Origin: Halomonas eurihalina
Lineage (GTDB): Bacteria; Pseudomonadota; Gammaproteobacteria; Pseudomonadales; Halomonadaceae
Direction: 5' to 3'
Assembly: GCF_008274785.1 (NCBI RefSeq)
Contig: NZ_VTPU01000005.1
Span: forward strand, 1 to 64,000
Length of the DNA stretch: 64,000 nucleotides
Shown here in pieces: positions 16,885 through 24,823 of this stretch. Every line of letters begins with the position of its first letter. Within the stretch, counting starts at the first letter, position 1. The position numbers were made by a program, and so were the translations under genes. Under the pieces are notes generated by a model. It was not told the DNA's origin and ran no database searches. It saw nothing but the letters and a program-made list of their open reading frames with translations.

Positions 16885-17862
16885 ATGACCATCAAGACTT
16901 GCCTGATCACCGGCACGCTGACCGGCGCCATGCTGGTCGCCGGCAGCGCCCAGGCCGACCGTGCCGACTGGCCTGAAAACTTCACCGTGGGCACGGCCAG
17001 CCAGGGGGGCACTTACTTTGTCTACGGTTCCGGCTGGGCTAACCTGGTCGCCGATGAACTTGGCCTGTCCGGCGGCGGCGAAGTCACCGGTGGCCCCAAC
17101 CAGAACCTTGCGCTGGTTCATGGTGGTGATGTGGCCTTCGGCCTGACGACCATGGGCCCGGCCGCCGATGCTGTGGCCGGCGAAAGTTCCCTGGCCCCCG
17201 GCGTGCCGATGGACAATGTCTGCGCGCTCTTTCCCATGTACGAGACGCCGTTCTCCATCACCACCCTGGCCAACAGTGGCATCGAGTCGATCTCCGATAT
17301 CCCGGATGGCGCCAGCATCGGCTTCGGCCCAGCGGCTTCCACCTCCGACACCTACTTCCCGGCCATGCTCGAGACGCTGGGCGTCGAGTTCGATCGCCGC
17401 AACGGCGGCTGGAACGACCTGGGCGGCCAACTGCAGGATGGCCTGATCGATGTCATCGCCTTCGCCGCCGGCATCCCGATTCCCGCCGTCAGCCAGCTCG
17501 AGGTCCAGACCGACGTGAACATCATCGAGTTCACCGAGGAAGAGCAGGCCAAGGTGATGGAGGAGTTCCCGGTCTCCGCCTTCGAGATCCCGGCCAGCAC
17601 CTACGAGACACTCGAGAAGGATGCCCGCGCGGTCTCCATGTGGAACTTCACCATTGCCGGTTGCGACCTGCCGGAAGACCTCGTCTACGAGGTCACCAAG
17701 CTGAGCATGGAAAATAACGACAGGATGCGCGACATCCACCGCAGTGCTGAATTCAGCGTGCCGGAGAACCTCAAGTACAACACCGTGCTGCCTTTCCACC
17801 CCGGTGCAGTGCGCTGGTACGAGGAGAACGGCTACGAGATCCCCGAGGATCTGAAGCTGTAA
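16885..17862 (+). CDS. TAXI-family TRAP transporter solute receptor
   Basis: Periplasmic binding protein of 325 residues for a TRAP importer. The signal peptide runs from MTIKTCLITG to about residue 24 (GSAQA). The mature part has the TAXI signature near its start (NFTVGTASQGGTYFVYGSGWANLV) described here only by its key GTASQGGTY. ATG 16885 is preceded by AAGGGAG; a longer open frame upstream is ignored because it would precede the signal peptide. It is followed by the fused permease gene. TAXI receptors are reported to bind glutamate-like or dicarboxylate ligands, but this substrate is unknown. Likely sigma-54/DctD-controlled. Confidence 0.9.
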   Translation: MTIKTCLITGTLTGAMLVAGSAQADRADWPENFTVGTASQGGTYFVYGSGWANLVADELGLSGGGEVTGGPNQNLALVHGGDVAFGLTTMGPAADAVAGESSLAPGVPMDNVCALFPMYETPFSITTLANSGIESISDIPDGASIGFGPAASTSDTYFPAMLETLGVEFDRRNGGWNDLGGQLQDGLIDVIAFAAGIPIPAVSQLEVQTDVNIIEFTEEEQAKVMEEFPVSAFEIPASTYETLEKDARAVSMWNFTIAGCDLPEDLVYEVTKLSMENNDRMRDIHRSAEFSVPENLKYNTVLPFHPGAVRWYEENGYEIPEDLKL

Positions 17863-17949
17863 GCCACCGACCGCTCCATTGCCCCGTGCCGGCCACGCCG
17901 GCGCGGGGTTGCCTGACTGCTCCTCCGTCCCACACCCAAGGGTGTTTTC

Positions 17950-20133
17950 ATGTCGCATACTCCCCAATCCCGTGACGAGGCTGCTCGCGACGAGGCCCAG
18001 CCTGTCAACGCCGAAGGTGCCGATGAGGTCGCCGTCGAGGCCAACCGCCGCCTCTATTACGGCTGGCAGTGGCTGTTGTTCGGCATCCTCGCCATTGCCT
18101 ACTCGCTCTTTCACCTGGTCTCGCTCAATATCTATCCGCTGGAGACCTGGTCGTTTCGCATTCTGCATATCGCCGGTGCCCTGATCCTCGGCTATGGCCT
18201 CTACGCCGGCACCCAGTTTGCCGACGACGACAGTCGTCGCTCTGCTGCCTGGATGCGCTGGCTGAGCTACGCCCTGTTGGTTCCCGCGCTCTACGCCCTG
18301 GTGCGAGTGATCATGATGCAGCAGGAAATGAGCGCCGGCGCCATGCGCATTGCCCCGGAGATCGAGGCCTGGCACTTCGGCTACCCGCTGATCCTGGCCA
18401 CCGTGGCCGGCATTCTGCTGTCCTGGAGCTATCGCCAGGTCCGGGACCGCCTCTCGCCGGCGGACTTGGTGCTGATGGTCTGTGCCTTGGCCGTGGCCGG
18501 CTATCTGCTGGTGATGTTCAACAGCCCGCTGCGCGCCTCCACCGGCACCTCCTTCGCGCCCATGGGCATTTCCTACGCGGCCATCGCCGGTTCGCTGCTG
18601 ATTCTCGAGCTGACCCGCCGCGTTGCCGGCCTGGCGCTGGTGATCATCTCGGCCATCTTCCTGGCCTATGTATTCGCCGGCCCTTATCTGCCGGGCTTTC
18701 TCGGCTATCCGGGGCTCTCGGTCGGCCGCTTCTTCAGCCAGGTCTACACCGACGCCGGCATCCTCGGGCCGACGACGGCGGTGTCCTCGACCTACATCAT
18801 CCTGTTCATCATCTTTGCTGCCTTCCTGCAGGCCTCCAAGGTCGGCGACTACTTCATCAACTTCGCCTTCGCCGCGGCCGGCCGTGCCCGCGGCGGTCCA
18901 GCCAAGGTATCGATCTTCGCCTCGGGACTGATGGGCATGATCAACGGTACCTCGGCCGGCAACGTGGTCTCCACCGGTTCGTTGACCATTCCGCTGATGA
19001 AAAAGGTCGGCTATCCGGCCCGCAGCGCCGGCGCCATCGAGGCCGCCGCCTCTACCGGCGGGCAGATCATGCCGCCGATCATGGGTGCCGGGGCCTTCAT
19101 CATGGCCGAGGTCACCGGCATCCCTTACACCGAGATCGCCGTGGCGGCCATTATCCCGGCCATTCTCTACTTCCTGTCGATCTACTGCATGGTGGACTTC
19201 GAGGCGGCTCGCAAGGGCATGCGTGGCATGCGCAGCGACGAGATCCCGAAATTCCGTCGCCTGGTCAAGCAGGTCTACCTGTTCGCACCGATCATCATCC
19301 TGATCGCCGCCCTGTTCATGGGTTATTCAGTGATCCGCGCCGGTACCCTGGCGACGGCCTCGGCGGCCGTGGTGAGCTGGATCTCGCCGAACAAGATGGG
19401 CCTACGGGCCATCCTCAAGGCACTGCAACTGGCCGGCGGCATGTCGATCCAGATCATCGCCGTGTGCGCCTGCGCCGGCCTGATCGTCGGCGTGATCGCC
19501 CTGACCGGCGTCGGTGCACGCTTCTCTTCGCTGCTGCTCGGCCTGGCCGGGGTCAGCCAACTGCTGGCACTGTTCTTCGCCATGTGCATCTCGATCCTGC
19601 TGGGCATGGGCATGCCGACCACGGCGGCCTATGCGGTGGCCGCCTCGGTGGTGGCTCCGGGCCTGATCGAGATCGGCATCCAACCGCTGGTGGCGCACTT
19701 CTTCGTGTTCTACTTCGCGGTGGTCTCGGCGATCACCCCGCCGGTGGCACTGGCCTCCTACGCGGCGGCGGGCATCTCCGGCGACAGGGCCATGAGCACC
19801 TCGGTGGCGTCATTCAAGATCGGTCTGGCTGCCTTCATCGTGCCGTTCATGTTCTTCTACAGCCCGGCGATGCTGCTGGAAGGCTCCTGGATGCAGATCC
19901 TGCGGGTCGGCGTGACCGCCACCCTGGGCATCGTACTGCTGTCGGCCACCGTGCAAGCCTGGTTCTTCGGCCCGGTGAAGGCCTGGCAGCGCATCGTCAT
20001 GTTGATCGGCGCGTTGTGCATGATCTATGGCGGACTGATGACCGACGTGGCCGGCCTGGCCATCGGTATCGTGCTCTTTCTGCTGCAGCGCGGTCGCAAC
20101 GATGGCGGCACCCGGTCGGTGGCCTCCGACTGA
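17950..20133 (+). CDS. TRAP transporter fused DctQM permease (TAXI-associated)
   Basis: Inner-membrane permease of 727 residues. An N-terminal DctQ-like part (about residues 35-200) is joined to a DctM-like part with roughly 12 further helices, the usual form for TAXI systems. Conserved DctM features include GLMGMINGTSAGNVVSTGS and STGGQIMPPIMGAGAF. It uses an ion gradient, probably sodium here, to import the ligand delivered by the receptor encoded 87 bases upstream. A strong terminator follows 22 bases after the stop, so receptor and permease form a two-gene operon. Confidence 0.92.
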   Translation: MSHTPQSRDEAARDEAQPVNAEGADEVAVEANRRLYYGWQWLLFGILAIAYSLFHLVSLNIYPLETWSFRILHIAGALILGYGLYAGTQFADDDSRRSAAWMRWLSYALLVPALYALVRVIMMQQEMSAGAMRIAPEIEAWHFGYPLILATVAGILLSWSYRQVRDRLSPADLVLMVCALAVAGYLLVMFNSPLRASTGTSFAPMGISYAAIAGSLLILELTRRVAGLALVIISAIFLAYVFAGPYLPGFLGYPGLSVGRFFSQVYTDAGILGPTTAVSSTYIILFIIFAAFLQASKVGDYFINFAFAAAGRARGGPAKVSIFASGLMGMINGTSAGNVVSTGSLTIPLMKKVGYPARSAGAIEAAASTGGQIMPPIMGAGAFIMAEVTGIPYTEIAVAAIIPAILYFLSIYCMVDFEAARKGMRGMRSDEIPKFRRLVKQVYLFAPIIILIAALFMGYSVIRAGTLATASAAVVSWISPNKMGLRAILKALQLAGGMSIQIIAVCACAGLIVGVIALTGVGARFSSLLLGLAGVSQLLALFFAMCISILLGMGMPTTAAYAVAASVVAPGLIEIGIQPLVAHFFVFYFAVVSAITPPVALASYAAAGISGDRAMSTSVASFKIGLAAFIVPFMFFYSPAMLLEGSWMQILRVGVTATLGIVLLSATVQAWFFGPVKAWQRIVMLIGALCMIYGGLMTDVAGLAIGIVLFLLQRGRNDGGTRSVASD

Positions 20134-20155
20134 CACTTCCCCGCTCAGCGACGCA

Positions 20156-20196
20156 AAGGGCCCCGCCGAATCATTCGGCGGGGCCCTTCCATTTTT
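20156..20196 (+). terminator. Rho-independent terminator of the TAXI-TRAP operon
   Basis: Arms AAGGGCCCCGCCGAA and TTCGGCGGGGCCCTT pair perfectly over 15 bp around the loop TCA and are followed by CCATTTTT. Confidence 0.92.
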
Positions 20197-20267
20197 CGAT
20201 CTAGACGGGCCGATAGCACTTGTCCCCGGCTCTCGTTCAGGCCGTGAATGCCTGTGTACAGAGCGAC

Positions 20268-21110
20268 TCAAGTACGCAGGTTGTCCAATACCTTCAGTGT
20301 CGGCTCGGCCTGGTTGAGCGTATAGAAGTGCAGCCCCGGGGCGCCGCCGTCGAGCAGGCGTTGGCAAAGGCCCGAGATCACTTCCTCGCCGAAGGCGGCG
20401 ATGGCCTCGCTGTCGTCGCCGTAGGCCTCGAGCTGCTTGCGGATCCAGCGCGGAATCTCGGCGCCACAGGCGTCGGAAAAGCGTGCCAGCTTGGCGTAGT
20501 TGGTGATCGGCATGATCCCCGGCACGATGGGCGCTTCCACGCCCAGGGCACGAGCACGATCGACGAAGTGGAAATACGCCTCGGCAGTAAAAAAGTACTG
20601 GGTGATGGCGATGTCGGCCCCGGCATGCACCTTGCGGGCGAAGTTCTCGAGGTCACGATCGAAGCTGGGCGCCTGGGGGTGGGACTCGGGATAGGCCGCC
20701 ACGGCGATCTCGAAATGATCCCCGGTCTCCTCGCGAATGAACTCGACCAGTTCGTTGGCATAGCGCAATTCGCCGACTCCGCCCATGCCGGACGGCAGGT
20801 CGCCGCGCAGCGCCACCAGCCGCTTGACGCCATCCTCCTGGAAGCGCTTGAGCAGATCGCGCAGTTGCGCCTTCTCGCTGCCGACGCACGACAGGTGGGG
20901 CGCGGTATCGATGCCACACTCGCGCACTGCCTTGACGGCGCTCAGGGTGCGATGCTGAGTGGAACCACCGGCACCATAGGTCACGGAAAAGAAGCGCGGA
21001 TCCCGTGTGGCCAGCGCATCCCGGGCACGCATCAGCTTGTCGCGCCCGGCATCGGTGTTGGGCGGAAAGAATTCGAAGCTGATATCCAGCGGGGACTGTT
21101 GCGCGCTCAT
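20268..21110 (-). CDS. metF: 5,10-methylenetetrahydrofolate reductase
   Basis: FAD-dependent reductase of 280 residues that makes 5-methyl-THF for methionine synthesis. Family motifs are present: ISFEFFPP near the N-terminus (catalytic Glu), FSVTYGAGGST, ALRGDLP and QYFFTAEAY. ATG 21110 is preceded by GAGGAA; an upstream open frame to 21173 has no ribosome site. Two other methyl-cycle genes, ahcY and metK, lie on the same strand 4 and 7 kb away. No SAM or SAH riboswitch was recognised upstream. Confidence 0.93.
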   Translation of the reverse strand: MSAQQSPLDISFEFFPPNTDAGRDKLMRARDALATRDPRFFSVTYGAGGSTQHRTLSAVKAVRECGIDTAPHLSCVGSEKAQLRDLLKRFQEDGVKRLVALRGDLPSGMGGVGELRYANELVEFIREETGDHFEIAVAAYPESHPQAPSFDRDLENFARKVHAGADIAITQYFFTAEAYFHFVDRARALGVEAPIVPGIMPITNYAKLARFSDACGAEIPRWIRKQLEAYGDDSEAIAAFGEEVISGLCQRLLDGGAPGLHFYTLNQAEPTLKVLDNLRT

Positions 21111-21329
21111 CGGTGATTCCTCGTCTGTATCGGTGACGCAGCCATTGTGACGACTCGTGGACATCGGGACCAATGAAAGTTTCGCCGGGCGCCATCAATA
21201 TAATTCATATAACAATCGGCGCAACGATAACCTGAAGATCTAAGCGAGTCGATGAGCCTCTCTGCCACTGACAGCTTCCTTCCACCCAGGCATGATAATC
21301 CTCCGCTTCGACTCAAGGATGGAGATATC

Positions 21330-22262
21330 ATGACCCTGGAGCCCGGCACCCTGATGGGCCCGCTATGGACGCTTCTGGCCTTCGTCGGACTCGGCTGGCT
21401 CGCCGCGCGCCGCCTGTCCGTCGATCCACGCCCCATCGCCACCTTGCTGATCTACCTGATCGCGCCCCTGACCTTCTTCCGTGGCCTGGTGCTGGGCGGC
21501 CCCACTCCCGCCTACCTGCTGGTGACCGGCGCGCTCTTCCTCTGTGCCAGCCTGGTCGCCCTGATGGTCAATCGCCTGGCGCGCCATGCCCTGCCCGACG
21601 AGGAAAGCGCGGTCCTGGCCTTCTCGGCCGGCACCGGCAATACCGGCTACTTCGGCCTGCCGGTGGCCCTGGTGCTGCTGCCGCCGACAGGTGTGACGCT
21701 GTACCTGTTCGGGGTGTTGGGCGTGACCCTCTATGAATTCACCCTGGGCTTCTATCTGAGCGCTCGCGGGCGCTTCTCGGCTCGCCAGAGCCTGCTCAAG
21801 ATCCTCCGCCTGCCGCTGATCTATGCCTTCCTCGCGGCACTGGCAGTCGAAGCACTCGGCATCGGCGTGCCCGACGCAGTCATGGAAGGGCTCGAGGTCT
21901 TTCCGCCGACCTATACCCTGCTCGGCATGATGATCATCGGCATGACGCTCGGCCGGGTGACGCTGCGCCAGTTCGACTGGCGCTTCATTGGCGCCTGCGT
22001 GGCAGTTCGCTACCTGCTGTGGCCACTTCTGGCGCTCGGGGTCGTGCTCAGCCTGCAGGCCACGGTCGGGTTATCGACAGAACTTGCCATGGCGCTGCTG
22101 TTGATCGGCGTGGTCCCGATGGCCGCCAATGTGGTGGTGGTCGCCATGGAGCTCGGTATCGCCACCGAGAAAGGCGCACTGGCCGTGTTGATCACCACCC
22201 TGGCCGCGCCGTTGCTGATCCCACTGTACCTGGGATGGATGGCGCCACTGGTCGGCGGCTAG
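21330..22262 (+). CDS. AEC (auxin efflux carrier) family transporter
   Basis: Membrane protein of 310 residues with about ten hydrophobic segments in the two-halves arrangement of the AEC/bile-acid-sodium superfamily. Motifs include AGTGNTGYFGLPVAL and GMMIIGMTLG. Bacterial AEC members often carry organic acids such as malate or malonate; the substrate here is unknown. I chose ATG 21330 for its GGAG site. The TAG stop is formed by the CTAG tetramer that also borders the fold-back element, so the element begins on the base after the stop. Confidence 0.83.
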   Translation: MTLEPGTLMGPLWTLLAFVGLGWLAARRLSVDPRPIATLLIYLIAPLTFFRGLVLGGPTPAYLLVTGALFLCASLVALMVNRLARHALPDEESAVLAFSAGTGNTGYFGLPVALVLLPPTGVTLYLFGVLGVTLYEFTLGFYLSARGRFSARQSLLKILRLPLIYAFLAALAVEALGIGVPDAVMEGLEVFPPTYTLLGMMIIGMTLGRVTLRQFDWRFIGACVAVRYLLWPLLALGVVLSLQATVGLSTELAMALLLIGVVPMAANVVVVAMELGIATEKGALAVLITTLAAPLLIPLYLGWMAPLVGG

Positions 22263-22400
22263 GCACTGTCCGAAAAGTGCCTACGCTCAGTTATACGACG
22301 TTGAAAATCCGCTCAAATGCTCATTTGCTCCTTGTAAACTCCGCGTTTTCGCAAATTTTCGCCTTGTCTAACCTTCGCTCGTCGACTTTTCAGACAAGGC
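22263..22400 (-). mobile_element. 138-bp fold-back MITE-like element, copy 3
   Basis: 138 bp bounded by identical CTAG tetramers at 22259-22262 and 22401-22404, a clean 4-bp target duplication. The terminal inverted repeats are GCACTGTCCGAAAAGT and GCCTTGTCTGAAAAGT, matching at 13 of 16 positions. It is nearly identical, in reverse orientation, to the copy at 16437. No coding capacity, so any movement would need a transposase supplied elsewhere; IS5-like elements use YTAR targets. Confidence 0.9.
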
Positions 22401-23060
22401 CTAGTCCCGTCCCAGGCCTGGCGCCACCAGTACCCGGCTCGCCGCAGGCCGACCCCGTACCCGCTCGATATAGGCCACCAGGCGCGGGGTCTCGGCGAAC
22501 AAGTCCTCGGCGCGGGACAAACCGGCGAGATAGTCGAGCATGGGAGCGGCGATCGCGTCGGCGATGGTGAAGTCGCCTCCCACCAGATACTCTCCTTCGG
22601 CCAACTGCTCCTCCAGCAACGTCAGTACCTTGATGACCCCGGGCCGGGCGTCGGCTACCGCGTCCTCACGCACGGTTCCGCCTTCGCCCTTGGGAAACAC
22701 GAACTCCAGCAAATAGCGCCGCACCAGGGCCTGATCCACATAACCGGCCAGGATACCGGTCCACTGATCGGTCTGCGCCCGAGCCCAGGTTTCCGCCGGC
22801 TGCAGGGCCGGCCCATCGAAGGCGGCATCCAGATAGCGGCAGATGCTGGGTGTCTCGATCAGGCGCCGTTCGCCATGCAGCAGGATCGGCACCTTGCCGA
22901 AGGGATGCAGCGCATAGTGCTCCGGCGAATGTATCGCCAGGGGCCGCCCTCCAGCCTCGGTGCCCAGCGTGTAAGGGATCGACTTCTCCTCGCAGCACAG
23001 CTGGACGCTGCGCACGAAGTTGCTGAACTGGGGGCCGACGATATGCACGGGTTGGATCAT
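22401..23060 (-). CDS. Glutathione S-transferase family protein
   Basis: Cytosolic protein of 219 residues. An N-terminal thioredoxin-like domain has FSNFVRSVQLCCEEK, the cis-Pro segment GKVPIL and the glutathione-contact IETPSICRYL. It is followed by an all-helical GST C-terminal domain (GDFTIADAIAAPML). ATG 23060 has AGGAGT upstream. It is divergent from a TetR regulator with a palindromic operator between, suggesting inducible detoxification. Its TAG stop lies in the CTAG bordering the fold-back element. Confidence 0.88.
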   Translation of the reverse strand: MIQPVHIVGPQFSNFVRSVQLCCEEKSIPYTLGTEAGGRPLAIHSPEHYALHPFGKVPILLHGERRLIETPSICRYLDAAFDGPALQPAETWARAQTDQWTGILAGYVDQALVRRYLLEFVFPKGEGGTVREDAVADARPGVIKVLTLLEEQLAEGEYLVGGDFTIADAIAAPMLDYLAGLSRAEDLFAETPRLVAYIERVRGRPAASRVLVAPGLGRD

Positions 23061-23105
23061 GTCAGGACTCCTATCGCGGGAAACGACTAACAGGCTAGAC
23101 CGCCG

Positions 23106-23127
23106 CACCATATGTTCAAGAACATAT
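23106..23127. promoter_or_regulatory. Operator for the divergent TetR-family regulator
   Basis: Arms CCATATGTTC and GAACATATGG are perfect inverted repeats around AA, centred between the divergent GST and TetR genes. This is the size and position expected for a TetR-family operator controlling both. Confidence 0.8.
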
Positions 23128-23170
23128 GGTCATTATCATGGCATACTCGCCACGATGCCAAGGAGCTCCC

Positions 23171-23719
23171 ATGCCCTGGAGAGACGATCACAAGCCCCGC
23201 ACCCGCCACCAGATCCTGGGCGCCGCTGCCACCCTGTTCACACGCCACGGATTCAAGGGCACGACCATCGATGACGTAATGCGTCAGGCCGGCCTGACTC
23301 GTGGAGCCTTCTACGCCCACTTCGCCTCCAAGGGCGAACTCTATGCCGCAGCACTGCGACACGCCGCCCGAAACAACGCGACGCGCCTGCAGAACGCCGA
23401 TCCACGGGAACGCGTGCTCGGTTATCTGAGCGAGGCCCACCGGCGCGGAGAGGACGTGAACTGTCCGCTGGCCTGCCTGGTCAGTGACGTCGCCCAGCAG
23501 GACGACCAGGTGCGCGAAGCCTATACGCGCCTGTTCGGCGGATTCGTGGCCCACTGCCAAACCGCCGGAGAGGAAGCGCGGGAGAATCGTCGGCGCGCCT
23601 TGCAGCAGGCCGTCACCATGATCGGCGGGATGGCGATCGCCCGCACCCTCAATGACGACGCCCTGGCCGAGGAAGTGCTCGACGCTTGCCGCGCACTGGC
23701 AGGCATCGAGAACGCCTAG
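23171..23719 (+). CDS. TetR-family transcriptional regulator
   Basis: Repressor of 182 residues. The N-terminal helix-turn-helix (about residues 10-55) contains GFKGTTIDDVMRQAGLTRGA and FYAHFASKGELY; the C-terminal ligand domain resembles that of AcuR/YxaF-type regulators. ATG 23171 follows AAGGAG; the open frame to 23126 would run into the operator. It probably represses itself and the divergent GST gene until an electrophile or solvent is present. The ligand is unknown. Confidence 0.88.
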   Translation: MPWRDDHKPRTRHQILGAAATLFTRHGFKGTTIDDVMRQAGLTRGAFYAHFASKGELYAAALRHAARNNATRLQNADPRERVLGYLSEAHRRGEDVNCPLACLVSDVAQQDDQVREAYTRLFGGFVAHCQTAGEEARENRRRALQQAVTMIGGMAIARTLNDDALAEEVLDACRALAGIENA

Positions 23720-23742
23720 AGTTAGAGGGCATGCCCTGAAGC

Positions 23743-24573
23743 TCAGGCGCCGCGGGTCGCTGCCCCGACCGCATCCGGCACGGCCTCGCCGGACTTGAGC
23801 CCGTTGGCCATGGCGGGTTCTCGGGCGATCACCTCACCGCGCCAGTCGATCAACTGCAAGTGACCATTGGGCGCTTCCATCAGCGCCGTGCAGTGCTCCA
23901 CCCAGTCGCCGTCGTTGCAATAGAGCACGCCGTCCCGGGCGCGGAAGCCGGCCTTGTGGATATGCCCGCCGACGTAACCGTCCAACCCTTCCCGGGCTGC
24001 CTGATGCAGAGCGGCCTGCTCGAACTGGGCGACATAACGCTGGGCGGCACCGCTACGCCGCTTCAGCGCGGCGGCAAGCGACCAGTAAGGCATCCCCAGC
24101 AACCGACGCCCTCGGTTGCACCAACGATTCAGGGCCAGTACGAACTGATGCATGCCATCCCCTAGGGCCATCATCCAGGGGGCCATGCGGACATGGGTAT
24201 CGAACTCATCGCCATGGCTGATCAGCAGGCGCCGACCATCGGCGGTGGCATGCACCATGCGATGTTCGATACGCACGCGATGGACCTTCAGGCCACACAA
24301 CCTTCTGAAGGCGGCATCATGGTTGCCGGGGATATAGATGATCTCGCAGCCACTGCGTGCCAGACGCAACAAGCGCGCCACCAGGCGCTGCTGCGCCGGC
24401 GGGAGTACCGCTCGCTTGCGCATGGCGATGAGATCGACAATATCGCCGACCAGATAGAGACGCTCGGGACGCACGCGACGCAACAGACGTGCCAAGAGCT
24501 CCGCCTGACAGTCACGGGTTCCCAGGTGGACATCGGAGACGAACAGGGTTCGCACGGGCATGGGACTGGGCAT
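23743..24573 (-). CDS. LpxH-like metallophosphoesterase (UDP-2,3-diacylglucosamine diphosphatase family)
   Basis: Calcineurin-like phosphoesterase of 276 residues with the metal motifs FVSDVHLGT, LVGDIVDL, IPGNHDAAF, ISHGDEFD and GGHIHKAGF. It belongs to the LpxH-like group that may cleave UDP-diacylglucosamine or another phosphodiester; housekeeping lpxH is usually shorter. I chose ATG 24573 because AGGAG lies 8 bases before it. The frame stays open through the heptanucleotide array to 24747, giving a repetitive SSLFPLP tail that I regard as untranslated. Confidence 0.8.
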   Translation of the reverse strand: MPSPMPVRTLFVSDVHLGTRDCQAELLARLLRRVRPERLYLVGDIVDLIAMRKRAVLPPAQQRLVARLLRLARSGCEIIYIPGNHDAAFRRLCGLKVHRVRIEHRMVHATADGRRLLISHGDEFDTHVRMAPWMMALGDGMHQFVLALNRWCNRGRRLLGMPYWSLAAALKRRSGAAQRYVAQFEQAALHQAAREGLDGYVGGHIHKAGFRARDGVLYCNDGDWVEHCTALMEAPNGHLQLIDWRGEVIAREPAMANGLKSGEAVPDAVGAATRGA

Positions 24574-24661
24574 GGGGCGATCTCCTAGCGATGCCCGCTC
24601 AGCATGCCCCAGCGCCATGACCGCACCATGGCGGCCAGATGACGATATTGTGTCCAGAAGA

Positions 24662-24717
24662 GGGAAGAGGGAAGAGGGAAGAGGGAAGAGGGAAGAGGGA
24701 AGAGGGAAGAGGGAAGA
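24662..24717 (+). repeat. Heptanucleotide tandem array, eight units
   Basis: Eight perfect copies of GGGAAGA (56 bp) lie upstream of the phosphoesterase gene, in the space it shares with the end of ahcY. A short hairpin (GCTCCAA, loop AGG, TTGGAGC, 24723-24739) follows. Such arrays change length by slippage; as seven is not a multiple of three, any read-through frame would shift. Confidence 0.95.
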
Positions 24718-24823
24718 GCCTAGCTCCAAAGGTTGGAGCATCATCAAGAGCTTTCTGCTCTCTTGAAGGTGCTAAGCGCCGTGCTTCCCTCTTCCAGCGG
24801 CACCAGCCGCGTTCTTCCGGCTT

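Noticed and set aside
18069-20204. 711-codon frame overlapping the TRAP permease
   Set aside because: Arg/His/Pro-rich shadow in another frame of a clear membrane transporter.
23743-24747. N-terminal extension of the phosphoesterase through the heptamer array
   Set aside because: The extension is a repetitive SSLFPLP tract with no ribosome site; AGGAG before ATG 24573 gives a normal start.
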